Positions 25,663 through 37,694 of a stretch of 64,000 bases of DNA are shown here, in pieces. Source of the stretch: Acidimicrobiales bacterium (lineage in GTDB: Bacteria > Actinomycetota > Acidimicrobiia > Acidimicrobiales > Aldehydirespiratoraceae); the NCBI GenBank assembly GCA_040219515.1, contig JAVJSI010000004.1, forward strand, positions 124,001 through 188,000, written 5' to 3'. Positions within the stretch are counted from its first letter, which is position 1. The number at the start of each line of letters is the position of its first letter. Below the pieces are notes generated by a model, which worked only from the letters and a program-made list of their open reading frames with translations, had not been told where the DNA came from and made no database searches. Position numbers and translations under genes: made by a program.

Positions 25663-26609
25663 GTGCATTGCGTCATCTGCTCTCGATGGAGGACCTCGGG
25701 CGTGAGGAGGTCGAACAGATCCTCAACCTCACCGAGTCGTTCGCCGAGGTGAGCGGGCGTCAGATCCCTAAGGTGCCGGCCCTGCGGGGGAAGACCATCG
25801 CCTGGCTCTTCTACGAGGACTCGACCCGCACCCGGTTGTCGTTCGAGACCGCGGCCAAGCGCCTCTCGGCCGACAGCATGAACTTCAGCGTGAGCTCCTC
25901 GTCGGTCAGCAAGGGCGAGTCGTTGCGTGACACCGTCGAGACGATCTCGGCCATGGGTGTCGACGGCATCGTGGTCCGCCATGGCGGTGCCGGGGCGCCG
26001 CACCGCATCACGCAGTGGACCGACGCGAGTGTCGTCAACGCCGGTGACGGGTGGCATCAACACCCCACCCAGTCGTTGCTCGACCTGTACACCGCCACGC
26101 GTCACCTCGGCAGCCTCGACGGACGCCACGTCGCGATCGTCGGCGACATCAAGCACTCTCGGGTCGCCCGCTCGAACGCCATCGGGTTCGCGATGATGGG
26201 CGCCGCCGTCACGTTCGTCGCCCCCCGGACCCTGCTGCCGCCGGGCATCGAGAGCTGGCCGGTCAGGGTCACCCACGACCTCGACGAGGTCATCGGCGAC
26301 GTCGACGTCTGCTACCTGCTGCGAATGCAGTCCGAGCGTCAGGAGCAGGCGGTCGTGCCGAGCCTGCGCGAATTCCACGAGGAGTACGGCCTCACGGCGG
26401 CTCGGGCCGACCGCTTGCGCGACGACGCGCTCATCATGCATCCCGGGCCGATGAACCGGGGCGTCGAGATCGACGGCGAGGTCGCCGATCGGCCCAACGC
26501 CGTCATCACCGAACAGGTCACCAACGGCATCGCCGTGCGGATGGCCGTGCTGTATCTGCTGCTGGGGTCGGGCCTCGACCTCGTCGAGGAAAGGTCTGCT
26601 GTCGCATGA
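25659..26609 (+). CDS. pyrB: Aspartate carbamoyltransferase catalytic subunit
   Basis: Second step of de novo pyrimidine synthesis: carbamoyl phosphate plus aspartate. It is 316 residues. FYEDSTRTRLSFETAAKRL binds carbamoyl phosphate, HPTQSLLDLYTA the middle motif, and MHPGPMNRGVEI the aspartate-side loop. No pyrI regulatory subunit is seen. GTGA overlap with pyrR and ATGA overlap with pyrC. Confidence 0.96.
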   Translation: MSALRHLLSMEDLGREEVEQILNLTESFAEVSGRQIPKVPALRGKTIAWLFYEDSTRTRLSFETAAKRLSADSMNFSVSSSSVSKGESLRDTVETISAMGVDGIVVRHGGAGAPHRITQWTDASVVNAGDGWHQHPTQSLLDLYTATRHLGSLDGRHVAIVGDIKHSRVARSNAIGFAMMGAAVTFVAPRTLLPPGIESWPVRVTHDLDEVIGDVDVCYLLRMQSERQEQAVVPSLREFHEEYGLTAARADRLRDDALIMHPGPMNRGVEIDGEVADRPNAVITEQVTNGIAVRMAVLYLLLGSGLDLVEERSAVA

Positions 26610-27916
26610 ACACCGCTTCCGGAAACACCGTGATCAAGGGAGGGACGGTCGTCGACGAGACGGGGAGTCGCCGAGCCGATGTCGTCGTGTCCGATGAGGG
26701 AACGGTCCTCGCGGTGGGCGACGACCTCGATGGTGATCGCATCCTCGACGCCACCGACTGTGTGGTCAGCCCCGGACTCGTCGATCTCCACGTGCACCTC
26801 CGTCAACCCGGCAAGGAAGAGGCCGAGACGATCGAGACCGGGGCCCGCGGCGCAGCCCTCGGCGGGTTCACGTCGGTCATCGCCATGCCGAACACGACTC
26901 CGGCCATGGACTGTGCGGCCGTGGTGCGCGAGGTGATCGATCTCGCGGCCGACACGATCTGCGACGTGCGTCCGTCGGCCGCGATCACCGTGGGCCGCGG
27001 TGGCGAGTCGCTCGCCCCGATGGCCGAACTGGTCAAGCTCGGGGTGCGGATCTTCACCGACGACGGCACCGGGGTACAGGACGACAAGCTGATGCGCACC
27101 GCCCTCGAGTACGCGGGGTCCCTCGCGCACCTGTCGGGCGGCCAGCCCATCGTGCTGGCCCAGCACTGCGAGGTGAACGCCCTCAGCGAGGGCACCTACA
27201 TGCACGAGGGGGAGTGGTCGGGCCGCCTCGGAATCCCCGGCCAGCCGGCCGAGGCCGAAGAGCTCATGGTGATGCGCGACATCGCCCTGGCCCGCCTCAC
27301 CGGCACGCGGGTGCACTTCCAACACATGTCGACGGCCGGTTCCGTGGCGATGATCCGGGCCGCGAAGGCTGCGGGCCTGCCCGTCACCGCCGAAGCGGCC
27401 ACCCACCATTTCTGCCTCACCGACGCGTGCTGCGCGGACTACGACCCGCTCTACAAGGTGCATCCGCCCTTGCGGACCGACGCCGACGTCGCTGCGGTCA
27501 AGGAGGGTCTCGCCGACGGCACGATCGACGCCATCGCCACCGACCACGCACCGCACACTGCCCAGGACAAGGAACAGACGTTCGCCGACGCCCCGCCCGG
27601 CATGCTCGGTTTGGAGACGGCGTTCGCCATCGCCAACACCCACCTGGACCTGCCGATCGAGGCCATTCTGGCCGCGATGAGCTGGCGACCGGCGGCCATC
27701 GCCGGCATCGCGGCCGACCATGGCGGGCCGATCGTGGAGGGTTCGCCCGCCAACCTTGCCATCATCGACCCGAACACGACATGGACCGTGTCGGGCGAGG
27801 CCATGGCGAGTCGGAGCAACAACACGCCCTACGAGGGCATGGCCGTCCGTGGTCGGGTACGGCACACGATCCTGAAGGGTGAAGCAGTGGTGATCGACGG
27901 AGAGGCACAGCGCTGA
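26606..27916 (+). CDS. pyrC: Dihydroorotase
   Basis: Cyclises carbamoyl aspartate to dihydroorotate. The product is 436 residues, the class I type. Metal-binding HxH is in LVDLHVHLRQPGKEEAET, MPNTTPAMD follows, the carboxylated-Lys region and His ligands lie in the middle (QHCEVNALSEG), and the catalytic Asp is in AIATDHAPHT. The pyrB-pyrC pair is typical. One base is shared with carA (TGATG). Confidence 0.95.
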   Translation: MNTASGNTVIKGGTVVDETGSRRADVVVSDEGTVLAVGDDLDGDRILDATDCVVSPGLVDLHVHLRQPGKEEAETIETGARGAALGGFTSVIAMPNTTPAMDCAAVVREVIDLAADTICDVRPSAAITVGRGGESLAPMAELVKLGVRIFTDDGTGVQDDKLMRTALEYAGSLAHLSGGQPIVLAQHCEVNALSEGTYMHEGEWSGRLGIPGQPAEAEELMVMRDIALARLTGTRVHFQHMSTAGSVAMIRAAKAAGLPVTAEAATHHFCLTDACCADYDPLYKVHPPLRTDADVAAVKEGLADGTIDAIATDHAPHTAQDKEQTFADAPPGMLGLETAFAIANTHLDLPIEAILAAMSWRPAAIAGIAADHGGPIVEGSPANLAIIDPNTTWTVSGEAMASRSNNTPYEGMAVRGRVRHTILKGEAVVIDGEAQR

Positions 27917-29030
27917 TGACGGAGATTCGCGAATATCAACTCGTCCTGGCCGACGGCGAGGTCTTCGAGGGCGAAGGCATCGGCGCCGACCCCGTCGAGG
28001 GGATCGCATCGGGCGAGGTCGTCTTCAACACGGTCCTGTCGGGATACCAGGAGGTGATCACCGATCCGTCCTACGCCGGTCAGATCATCACCTTCACCTA
28101 CCCCCACATCGGCAACTACGGGGTGAGCGCGGCCGACGACGAGGCGAGCCGCCCCCACTGTCGCGGCGTGATCATCAGAGATCTCGCGCGCCGCCACAGC
28201 AGCTGGCGGGCCGAGGGCGACCTCGACTCGTTCCTGCGCACCCACGGCATCGCCGGCATCGCCGGCATCGACACCCGTCGCCTCACCCGTCACATCCGTG
28301 ACAGCGGGGCGATGCCGGGGGCCTTCGGCTCCGCCGACGCCGCCGCGCTCCGAGCTGCGGCCCAGGCCGATCCCGGCACGGCCGGCGTCGACCTGGTGAG
28401 CCAGGTCACGACCGGCGCCGCCTACACGGTGGGCAACGGCCCCCGCCGGGTGGTGGCCTACGACCTCGGGGTGAAGGCCACGATGCTTCGCCACCTCGGC
28501 GAGTTCGCCACCGTCACCGTCGTTCCCGCCGACACTCCGGCGGCCGAGGTGCTGGCCATGAATCCCGATGGCGTGTTCCTCTCCAACGGCCCCGGCGATC
28601 CCGAAGAGGCCGGCAGCATCGTCACCGAGCTGCCCAAGCTGATCGGTGAGGTGCCGATCTTCGGCATCTGCCTGGGTCACCAGGTGTTGGCGCTGGCGCT
28701 CGGCGGCACGACCTTCAAGATGAAGTTCGGTCACCACGGTGGCAACGTGCCGGTGCAGGACGTGCGTTCCGGCAAGGTCGAGATCACGAGCCAGAACCAC
28801 AACTTCGCGGTCGAGGTCGGATCGGTCCCCGGTGTCACCGAGACCCACGTGTGCCTCAACGACGGCGCGCTCGAGGGGCTGGTCCACAACGACCTCCCCA
28901 TCTTCAGCGTCCAGTACCACCCCGAAGCCGGCCCCGGCCCGCACGACAGCCGCTACCTGTTCGACGAGTTCGCCGCCCTCATGGACACCAACCGAACAGG
29001 CGCCGACCCGAGCGAGAAAGAGACCTCCTG

Positions 29031-29031
<1 letters not shown>
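27916..29031 (+). CDS. carA: Carbamoyl-phosphate synthase small subunit
   Basis: Glutaminase subunit supplying ammonia to CarB. It is 371 residues. The N-terminal domain has [16 protein letters not shown]; the class I amidotransferase domain has [15 protein letters not shown] with the nucleophilic Cys and [13 protein letters not shown] with the His-Glu pair. The carbamoyl phosphate serves both this pathway and arginine synthesis, whose genes begin near the right edge. Overlaps carB by one base. Confidence 0.96.
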
Positions 29032-32323
<3,292 letters not shown>

Positions 32324-32327
<4 letters not shown>

Positions 32328-33238
32328 CCGACCTGGCGACGTCCGTCGGTTCGGTCCGGCTCCGGGCCCCGGTGCTGACGGCGTCGGGCACGGCCGGACA
32401 CGGCGCGGAGTTCACCCGCTACATGAAGCCCGCACAGCTGGGCGCGGTCGTGGTCAAGTCGATGAGAGCCGAGGCGTGGGCGGGCAATCCCTCCCCGCGG
32501 GTGCATCCGACCGCCGCCGGCATGATCAACAGCGTGGGCCTGCAGGGCAATGGCGTTCCCCACTGGCTCGAGCACGAGCTCCCGGCGCTGGTGGCAACCG
32601 GCGCCGCCGTCGTGGCCAGCATCTGGGGCAACTCGATCGACGACTATCGGGCGGCCGCCGAGGCACTCGCCGATGCACCCGCCGCCGTGGTCGCGGTGGA
32701 GGTCAACGTGTCGTGTCCGAATCTCGAGGACCGCAGCAAGATGTTCGCCCACTCGGCCGAGGCGACCAGCGAGGCGATCGCCGTCACCGCCGGTTGCGGG
32801 CGCCCGCGATGGGCGAAGTTGAGTCCCAACGCGGCTGATCTCCCCGAGATCGCCATGGCGGCACACGCCGCCGGCGCCGAGGCGGTGGTGCTCACCAACA
32901 CGCTCCTGGGGATGGTGATCGACCCGGAGACGAGACGTCCGGTGCTGGGTGCGAAGAAGGGCGGGCTGAGCGGCCGGGCCATGCATCCCGTCGCCGTTCG
33001 CGCCGTCTACGACGTGCACGAGGCGGCGCCCGACCTGCCGATCGTGGGTGTGGGTGGCGCCGCCGACGGGGTCGATGTCGTAGAGTTTCTGCTCGCCGGG
33101 GCCTCTGCGGTGGAAGTGGGGACCGCAACGTTCGCAGACCCGCGGGCTCCTCGGCGGATTCTCAAGGAATTCTCGCAATGGTGCGACCGGCATGGTGTTG
33201 CCGATGTCGCCGAACTGATCGGAGCAGCTCATGGCTGA
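32324..33238 (+). CDS. pyrD: Dihydroorotate dehydrogenase, class 1 (catalytic subunit)
   Basis: Flavoprotein oxidising dihydroorotate to orotate. It is 304 residues. The catalytic base is Cys, in [14 protein letters not shown], which marks a class 1 soluble enzyme, not the membrane class 2 with Ser. [26 protein letters not shown] and [20 protein letters not shown] bind FMN. Class 1B enzymes need the PyrK electron-transfer subunit, but no pyrK is in this operon or window. The GTG that overlaps the carB stop is preferred to one 24 nt earlier. Confidence 0.93.
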
Positions 33239-33944
33239 CACAATCGATGCCGACATCCGCAGCAAGCTCGCCCTGGCGCTCGACGTCGACGACCTGGTGG
33301 CGGCGGTCCGGCTCGGTCGTGCGCTCAATGGCCACTTCGGGGTCGCCAAGATCGGGCTCGAGCTCTACAGCGCCGCCGGCCCCGAGGCCGTCGGCGCGAT
33401 CGCCGAACTCGGCTACCGGATCTTTCTCGACATCAAGCTGCACGACATTCCGACCACCGTCGGCAAGTCGGCTCGGGTTCTCGGTGCACTCGGCGTCGAC
33501 TACCTCACGATGCACGCCCACGGTGGCGTCGACATGCTCAGAGCGGGCGTGCAGGGACTCGAGGAGGGTGCCAGCAACGCCGGCCTCGAACGTCCGACCT
33601 CGCTCGCCATCACGGTGCTCACCAGCGATGCCGACGCCCCCGAGCACATCATGCCCAAGCGCGTGATGTTGGCTGCCGAAGCGGGATGCCGCGGTCTCGT
33701 GTTGGCCGCCGGCGACCTCGAGCAGGCCCACCACTACGCGCCGCGCATGACCCGCGTCGTCCCCGGCATCCGGCTCCCCGGCGACACGGTCGACGATCAG
33801 GCCCGGGCGGCGTCGCCCGACGAGGCCATCACCGCAGGCGCGGACCTCTTGGTGATCGGGCGATCGGTCACCAAGGCCGATGACCCCCTCGTCGCCGCAG
33901 CCCGTATCCACGAACTGATCGCCGGCGCCTCGGCCGAGTCGTAG
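33231..33944 (+). CDS. pyrF: Orotidine 5'-phosphate decarboxylase
   Basis: Last step to UMP. It is 237 residues. KLALALDVDDLVAAVRLGRA begins the barrel; the catalytic charge network is in FLDIKLHDIPTTVGKSA. TRVVPGIRLPGDTVDDQ and LLVIGRSVTKADDP bind phosphate. This is the group I short type, not the long form found in mycobacteria. The start lies 8 nt inside pyrD. pyrE, the preceding enzyme, is not in the window. Confidence 0.95.
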   Translation: MADTIDADIRSKLALALDVDDLVAAVRLGRALNGHFGVAKIGLELYSAAGPEAVGAIAELGYRIFLDIKLHDIPTTVGKSARVLGALGVDYLTMHAHGGVDMLRAGVQGLEEGASNAGLERPTSLAITVLTSDADAPEHIMPKRVMLAAEAGCRGLVLAAGDLEQAHHYAPRMTRVVPGIRLPGDTVDDQARAASPDEAITAGADLLVIGRSVTKADDPLVAAARIHELIAGASAES

Positions 33945-33981
33945 CACGGCCCTACTCCGGCGGCTGACGCGCCCTGTCAGG

Positions 33982-33987
33982 TAGGGT
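33982..33987 (+). promoter_or_regulatory. -10 box TAGGGT for mihF
   Basis: TAGGGT ends 6 nt before the mihF ATG, in the 49-nt gap after pyrF. Confidence 0.55.
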
Positions 33988-33993
33988 CTCGAC

Positions 33994-34308
33994 ATGTCGA
34001 AGCCACCGGTCCTGTCCGACGAGGCCCGCGCCGCGGCGCTGGTCAAGGCCGCCGAGGCCCGACGGGTACGAGCCGAGCTCAAGCAACGGCTCAAGATGGG
34101 TTCGTTGTCCTTGCAGGAACTGCTCGACAAGGCCGAGAACGACGAGATGATCGGCAAGACCAAGGTGCTCGCCGTACTCGAGTCGTTGCCGGGCGTCGGC
34201 AAGGTCAAGGCCCGTCGCACGATGGAAGAGATCGGCATCGCCGAGAACCGTCGACTGCGCGGGCTCGGCGACAACCAGCGCAGCGAACTGCTGGCCCTGC
34301 TCGGTTGA
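33994..34308 (+). CDS. mihF: Actinobacterial integration host factor (mIHF)
   Basis: Nucleoid protein confined to actinobacteria. The product is 104 residues, helical and basic. A long N-terminal helix (EARAAALVKAAEARRVRAEL, KQRLKMGSLSLQELL) is followed by the helix-two-turn-helix DNA-binding part with ESLPGVGKVKARRTMEEIGI. The pyrF-mihF-gmk-rpoZ-coaBC-metK order is the conserved actinobacterial synteny and strongly supports the phylum assignment. gmk begins immediately after the stop. Confidence 0.95.
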   Translation: MSKPPVLSDEARAAALVKAAEARRVRAELKQRLKMGSLSLQELLDKAENDEMIGKTKVLAVLESLPGVGKVKARRTMEEIGIAENRRLRGLGDNQRSELLALLG

Positions 34309-34878
34309 GTGGCTGAGCTCACCGACCGCTTGATCATCGTCATCTCCGGCCCGGGCGGGGTCGGCAAGGGGACGATCGTCGCGAATCTGCTCGACCGTGA
34401 TCCCCACCTGTGGCTGAGCCGCAGCTGGACCACCCGTGCCCGACGCCCCGGCGAGCACATGGAGGCCTACCACTTCACCAACGAGGCCCTCTTTCGTGCC
34501 CATGTCGACAACGACGGGTTCCTCGAATGGGTCGAGTTCCTCGACTACCTCCAGGGCACGCCGGTGCCGGATCCTCCCGCCGGCCACGACGTCGTGTTCG
34601 AGATCGACGTCTTCGGGGCCGAGCAGATCCAGCGTCGCTATCCCGACGCACTGCTGATCTTCGTGGACGCGCCGAGCCGCGAGGCCCAGGAACGGCGCCT
34701 GCGAGGTCGCGGCGATCCCGAGGAGAAGGTGCGAGCCAGGCTTGCCAAGGCCGAGGAAGAGGTGGCGATGGCTCGCCACCTCGGCAGCTCGGTGGTGATC
34801 AACGACGATCTCGAACGCGCGGTCGACGAGGTACGGGGGTTGATCGCCGCGCGTCGCGCCGGCTCGGGGCACTGCTAG
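34309..34878 (+). CDS. gmk: Guanylate kinase with a shortened NMP-binding segment
   Basis: Phosphorylates GMP to GDP. The product is 189 residues. The P-loop is SGPGGVGKGT (13-22) and SRSWTTRARRPGEHMEAYHF binds GMP. In typical Gmk the GTP/GTS after the FLEWxE motif is followed by about 15 residues before the next strand. Here FLDYLQGTPVPDPPAGHDVV has about 6 fewer, removing most of that helix. The Arg-rich lid ERRLRGRGDPEEKVRARL is intact, so the enzyme is probably active. Its TAG stop contributes to a -10 box for rpoZ. Confidence 0.92.
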   Translation: MAELTDRLIIVISGPGGVGKGTIVANLLDRDPHLWLSRSWTTRARRPGEHMEAYHFTNEALFRAHVDNDGFLEWVEFLDYLQGTPVPDPPAGHDVVFEIDVFGAEQIQRRYPDALLIFVDAPSREAQERRLRGRGDPEEKVRARLAKAEEEVAMARHLGSSVVINDDLERAVDEVRGLIAARRAGSGHC

Positions 34879-34881
34879 GAT
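34876..34881 (+). promoter_or_regulatory. Candidate -10 box TAGGAT for rpoZ, overlapping the gmk stop
   Basis: The gmk stop TAG starts a TAGGAT hexamer 50 nt before the rpoZ ATG. This would give a leader of about 40 nt with a GGAGA ribosome site. Confidence 0.4.
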
Positions 34882-34931
34882 TGTCGGTCGGTTCCACGGT
34901 CGCGTGGGGCGTGAGACCTTCGGAGAATCCA

Positions 34932-35258
34932 ATGGCGCACGGCTACGACACGATGATGAATCCGGCGATCGAGGAACTCCTCGAGGAGACCGGATCGAAG
35001 TTCAGTCTCGTCACCCTGTCGGCCATGCGGAGCCGGGAGATCACGAACTATGTCGGTCAGCTGGGCCAGGGAATCGGCGCCTCCGTGCCGCCCCAGGTGA
35101 CCTCGACGGCGAGCAAGCCCCTGTCGATCGCGTTCGAGGAGATCGCGGCCGAGAAGATCGAGGCCATCGAGGTCGATCCCGAAGCCGAGGCTGCCGCCGC
35201 AGCGTTGGCGCTCGCCGAGGCGCAGGCCGCGGCCGAGCTCGGCGACGACAGCGCCTGA
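34932..35258 (+). CDS. rpoZ: RNA polymerase omega subunit
   Basis: Small subunit that helps assemble beta-prime into the core enzyme. It is 108 residues. MMNPAIEELLEETGSKFSLVTLSAMRSREITNYV carries the family core, split here as NPAIEELLEETGSKF and LVTLSAMRSREITNY. KPLSIAFEEIAAEKI is the second conserved helix. The tail is acidic and Ala-rich. The ATG has GGAGA 5 nt upstream. Confidence 0.92.
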   Translation: MAHGYDTMMNPAIEELLEETGSKFSLVTLSAMRSREITNYVGQLGQGIGASVPPQVTSTASKPLSIAFEEIAAEKIEAIEVDPEAEAAAAALALAEAQAAAELGDDSA

Positions 35259-35274
35259 GCCGACCGAGCTGGTC

Positions 35275-36495
35275 GTGGGCACCCTCTCCGGTCGACATGT
35301 CGTCCTGGGCGTCACCGGGGGCATTGCCGCCTACAAGGCCGTCGAAGTCTGTCGACGACTGGTCGACGCCGGGGCCCACGTCACCCCGATCCTGACCGAC
35401 GGTGCCCTGGAAATGGTGGGCGCCACCACGTTCTCCGCGCTGGCCAGCGAACCGGCTCGCACTTCCCTCTTCCACGATCCGACCACGCCGATTCCGCACA
35501 CGGTGCTCGGCCAGCAGGCCGACCTGGTGCTGATCTGCCCGGCGACGGCGCGTGTCATCTCCGACATCCGCACCGGACGGAGCGCGGATCTGCTGATGGC
35601 CACGGTCCTGGCCACCCGGGCGCCCGTCATGGTGTGTCCGGCGATGCACACCGAGATGTGGGAGCAGGTCTCGGTGCAGGAGAATCTCGAGGTCATCGAG
35701 TCACGCGGCGTGCACATCGTGGCCCCCGAATCGGGACGGCTGGCCGGTGGCGACATCGGTCACGGCCGTCTCGCGGCCCCCGCGACCATCGCGGCCGCGG
35801 TCGAAGCGTTGTTGACCCCCGGCGATCTCGTGGGCCGTCGGGTACTGGTCACCGCCGGCGGCACGCGCGAGCCGATCGACGCGGTCCGCTATGTCGGCAA
35901 TCGCTCGTCGGGCAAGCAGGGCCACGCGGTGGCGGCCGAAGCCGCCGCCCGCGGCGCCGAGGTGGTGCTGATCACCACGAAGCCCGGCGACGCCCCGACC
36001 GGACTGCGGGTGCTGCCGGTGGAGACCGCAGCCGAGATGGCCGCGGCGTGCGACATCGAAGCCCCAACGGCTGACATCGTGGTGATGGCGGCCGCGGTCG
36101 CCGACTTTCGTCCGGCGACTGCCGCCGAGCACAAGCTGAAGAAACACGACGGCGCCCCCGAGGTCGAGCTGGTCCCCACGGTCGACATCCTGGCCGGCCT
36201 CGGCGCCGACAAGCCCGACGGCCAGGTGCTGATCGGATTCGCGGCCGAGACCGACGACCTGATCGACAACGCCGGCGCGAAACTGCGGCGCAAGAACCTC
36301 GACGCGATCGTGGCCAACGACGTGTCGAAACCCGGTGTGGGTTTCGAGCACGAGACGAATGAGGTCATTGTGCTCATGGCCGACGGCACCCGACATCATG
36401 TACCACTGTCCGACAAGCGCGACGTCGCCCGCGCCATACTCGACGTGGCCCGCGCCCGTTTCGACACCGATCCCACCACCCAGGAGCAAGAGTGA
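35275..36495 (+). CDS. coaBC: Phosphopantothenoylcysteine decarboxylase / phosphopantothenate--cysteine ligase
   Basis: Two consecutive steps of coenzyme A synthesis. The 406-residue protein has the flavodoxin-like CoaC domain ([37 protein letters not shown]) and the CoaB domain from about residue 185 ([39 protein letters not shown]). The position of the CoaC cysteine in LACGDxGxGR is Gly here ([12 protein letters not shown]); actinobacterial CoaC proteins are generally divergent at this site. The stop overlaps metK. Confidence 0.94.
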   Translation: MGTLSGRHVVLGVTGGIAAYKAVEVCRRLVDAGAHVTPILTDGALEMVGATTFSALASEPARTSLFHDPTTPIPHTVLGQQADLVLICPATARVISDIRTGRSADLLMATVLATRAPVMVCPAMHTEMWEQVSVQENLEVIESRGVHIVAPESGRLAGGDIGHGRLAAPATIAAAVEALLTPGDLVGRRVLVTAGGTREPIDAVRYVGNRSSGKQGHAVAAEAAARGAEVVLITTKPGDAPTGLRVLPVETAAEMAAACDIEAPTADIVVMAAAVADFRPATAAEHKLKKHDGAPEVELVPTVDILAGLGADKPDGQVLIGFAAETDDLIDNAGAKLRRKNLDAIVANDVSKPGVGFEHETNEVIVLMADGTRHHVPLSDKRDVARAILDVARARFDTDPTTQEQE

Positions 36496-37694
36496 CCCGC
36501 TGGACCTTCACCTCGGAGAGCGTTTCCGAAGGCCATCCCGACAAGATGGCCGACCAGATCTCGGATGCGATTCTCGACGCCATGCTCGAGCAGGACCCGA
36601 TGAGTCGGGTGGCCTGCGAAACCATGGTCACAACCGGACTCGCGATCGTCGCCGGTGAGATCACCACCGAGGCCTATGTCGACATTCCGGGCACCGTCCG
36701 GGAGACGATCAACGGCATCGGCTACGACCGCGAGGCCTTCGGCTACGACGGCAACACCTGTGGCGTGATGGTCGCCATCGACGAGCAGTCGCCCGACATC
36801 GGCCAGGGCGTCACCGCCTCCGAAGAGGTCCGCTCCGGCACCGCGGGCGAGGAAGACGAGCTCGACAAGCAGGGCGCCGGCGACCAGGGAATGATGTTCG
36901 GCTACGCATCCGACGAGACCGACGTCCTGATGCCGTTGCCGATCCACGTGGCCCACCGCATGGCCGAGCGCCACGCCGAGGTCCGCAAGGCGGGCACGAT
37001 TCCCTACCTCCGTCCCGACGCCAAGACCCAGGTCACCTTCGAGTACGAGGACAACGTCCCGGTCAAGCTCAAGACCGTGCTCGTGTCCACTCAGCACAAC
37101 GACGGCATCGATCGCGACACGATGATCCGCCCGGATCTGATCGAACACGTGATCCGCCCGGTCATCCCCGAGCAGTTCGCCGACGACGACTACGAGGTCC
37201 ACGTCAACCCGACCGGGCGCTTCGTGATCGGCGGTCCCGTGGGCGACGCCGGACTCACCGGCCGCAAGATCATCGTCGACACCTATGGCGGCATGGCTCG
37301 TCACGGTGGCGGTGCCTTCTCCGGCAAGGACCCGTCGAAGGTCGACCGTTCCGCGGCCTACGCCACCCGTTGGGTCGCGAAGAACCTCGTGGCCTCGGGT
37401 GCGGCCAAGCGCTGTGAGATCCAGGTGGCCTACGCAATCGGCATGGCTCGCCCCATGTCGGTGCTGGTCGAGACGTTCGGCACCGAGACCGTCGACAAGG
37501 CGGCCATCGAGAAGGCCGTCGACGACGTCTTCGATCTGCGCCCCGGCGCGATCATGCGCGACCTCGACCTCCGCCGGCCGATCTACAAGCAGACGGCCGC
37601 CTACGGCCACTTCGGCCGGTCGACCGATGGCGGCCTGTTCCCGTGGGAACAGACGAACCGGGTCGACGAACTGAAGTCGGCGCTCGGGCTCTGA
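36492..37694 (+). CDS. metK: S-adenosylmethionine synthetase
   Basis: Makes AdoMet from methionine and ATP. It is 400 residues. [36 protein letters not shown] (methionine-binding loop) and [20 protein letters not shown] (phosphate loop) are all present. The GTG overlaps the coaBC stop. No SAM riboswitch is visible. Two perfect inverted repeats lie within 120 nt after its stop. Confidence 0.97.
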   Translation: MTRWTFTSESVSEGHPDKMADQISDAILDAMLEQDPMSRVACETMVTTGLAIVAGEITTEAYVDIPGTVRETINGIGYDREAFGYDGNTCGVMVAIDEQSPDIGQGVTASEEVRSGTAGEEDELDKQGAGDQGMMFGYASDETDVLMPLPIHVAHRMAERHAEVRKAGTIPYLRPDAKTQVTFEYEDNVPVKLKTVLVSTQHNDGIDRDTMIRPDLIEHVIRPVIPEQFADDDYEVHVNPTGRFVIGGPVGDAGLTGRKIIVDTYGGMARHGGGAFSGKDPSKVDRSAAYATRWVAKNLVASGAAKRCEIQVAYAIGMARPMSVLVETFGTETVDKAAIEKAVDDVFDLRPGAIMRDLDLRRPIYKQTAAYGHFGRSTDGGLFPWEQTNRVDELKSALGL

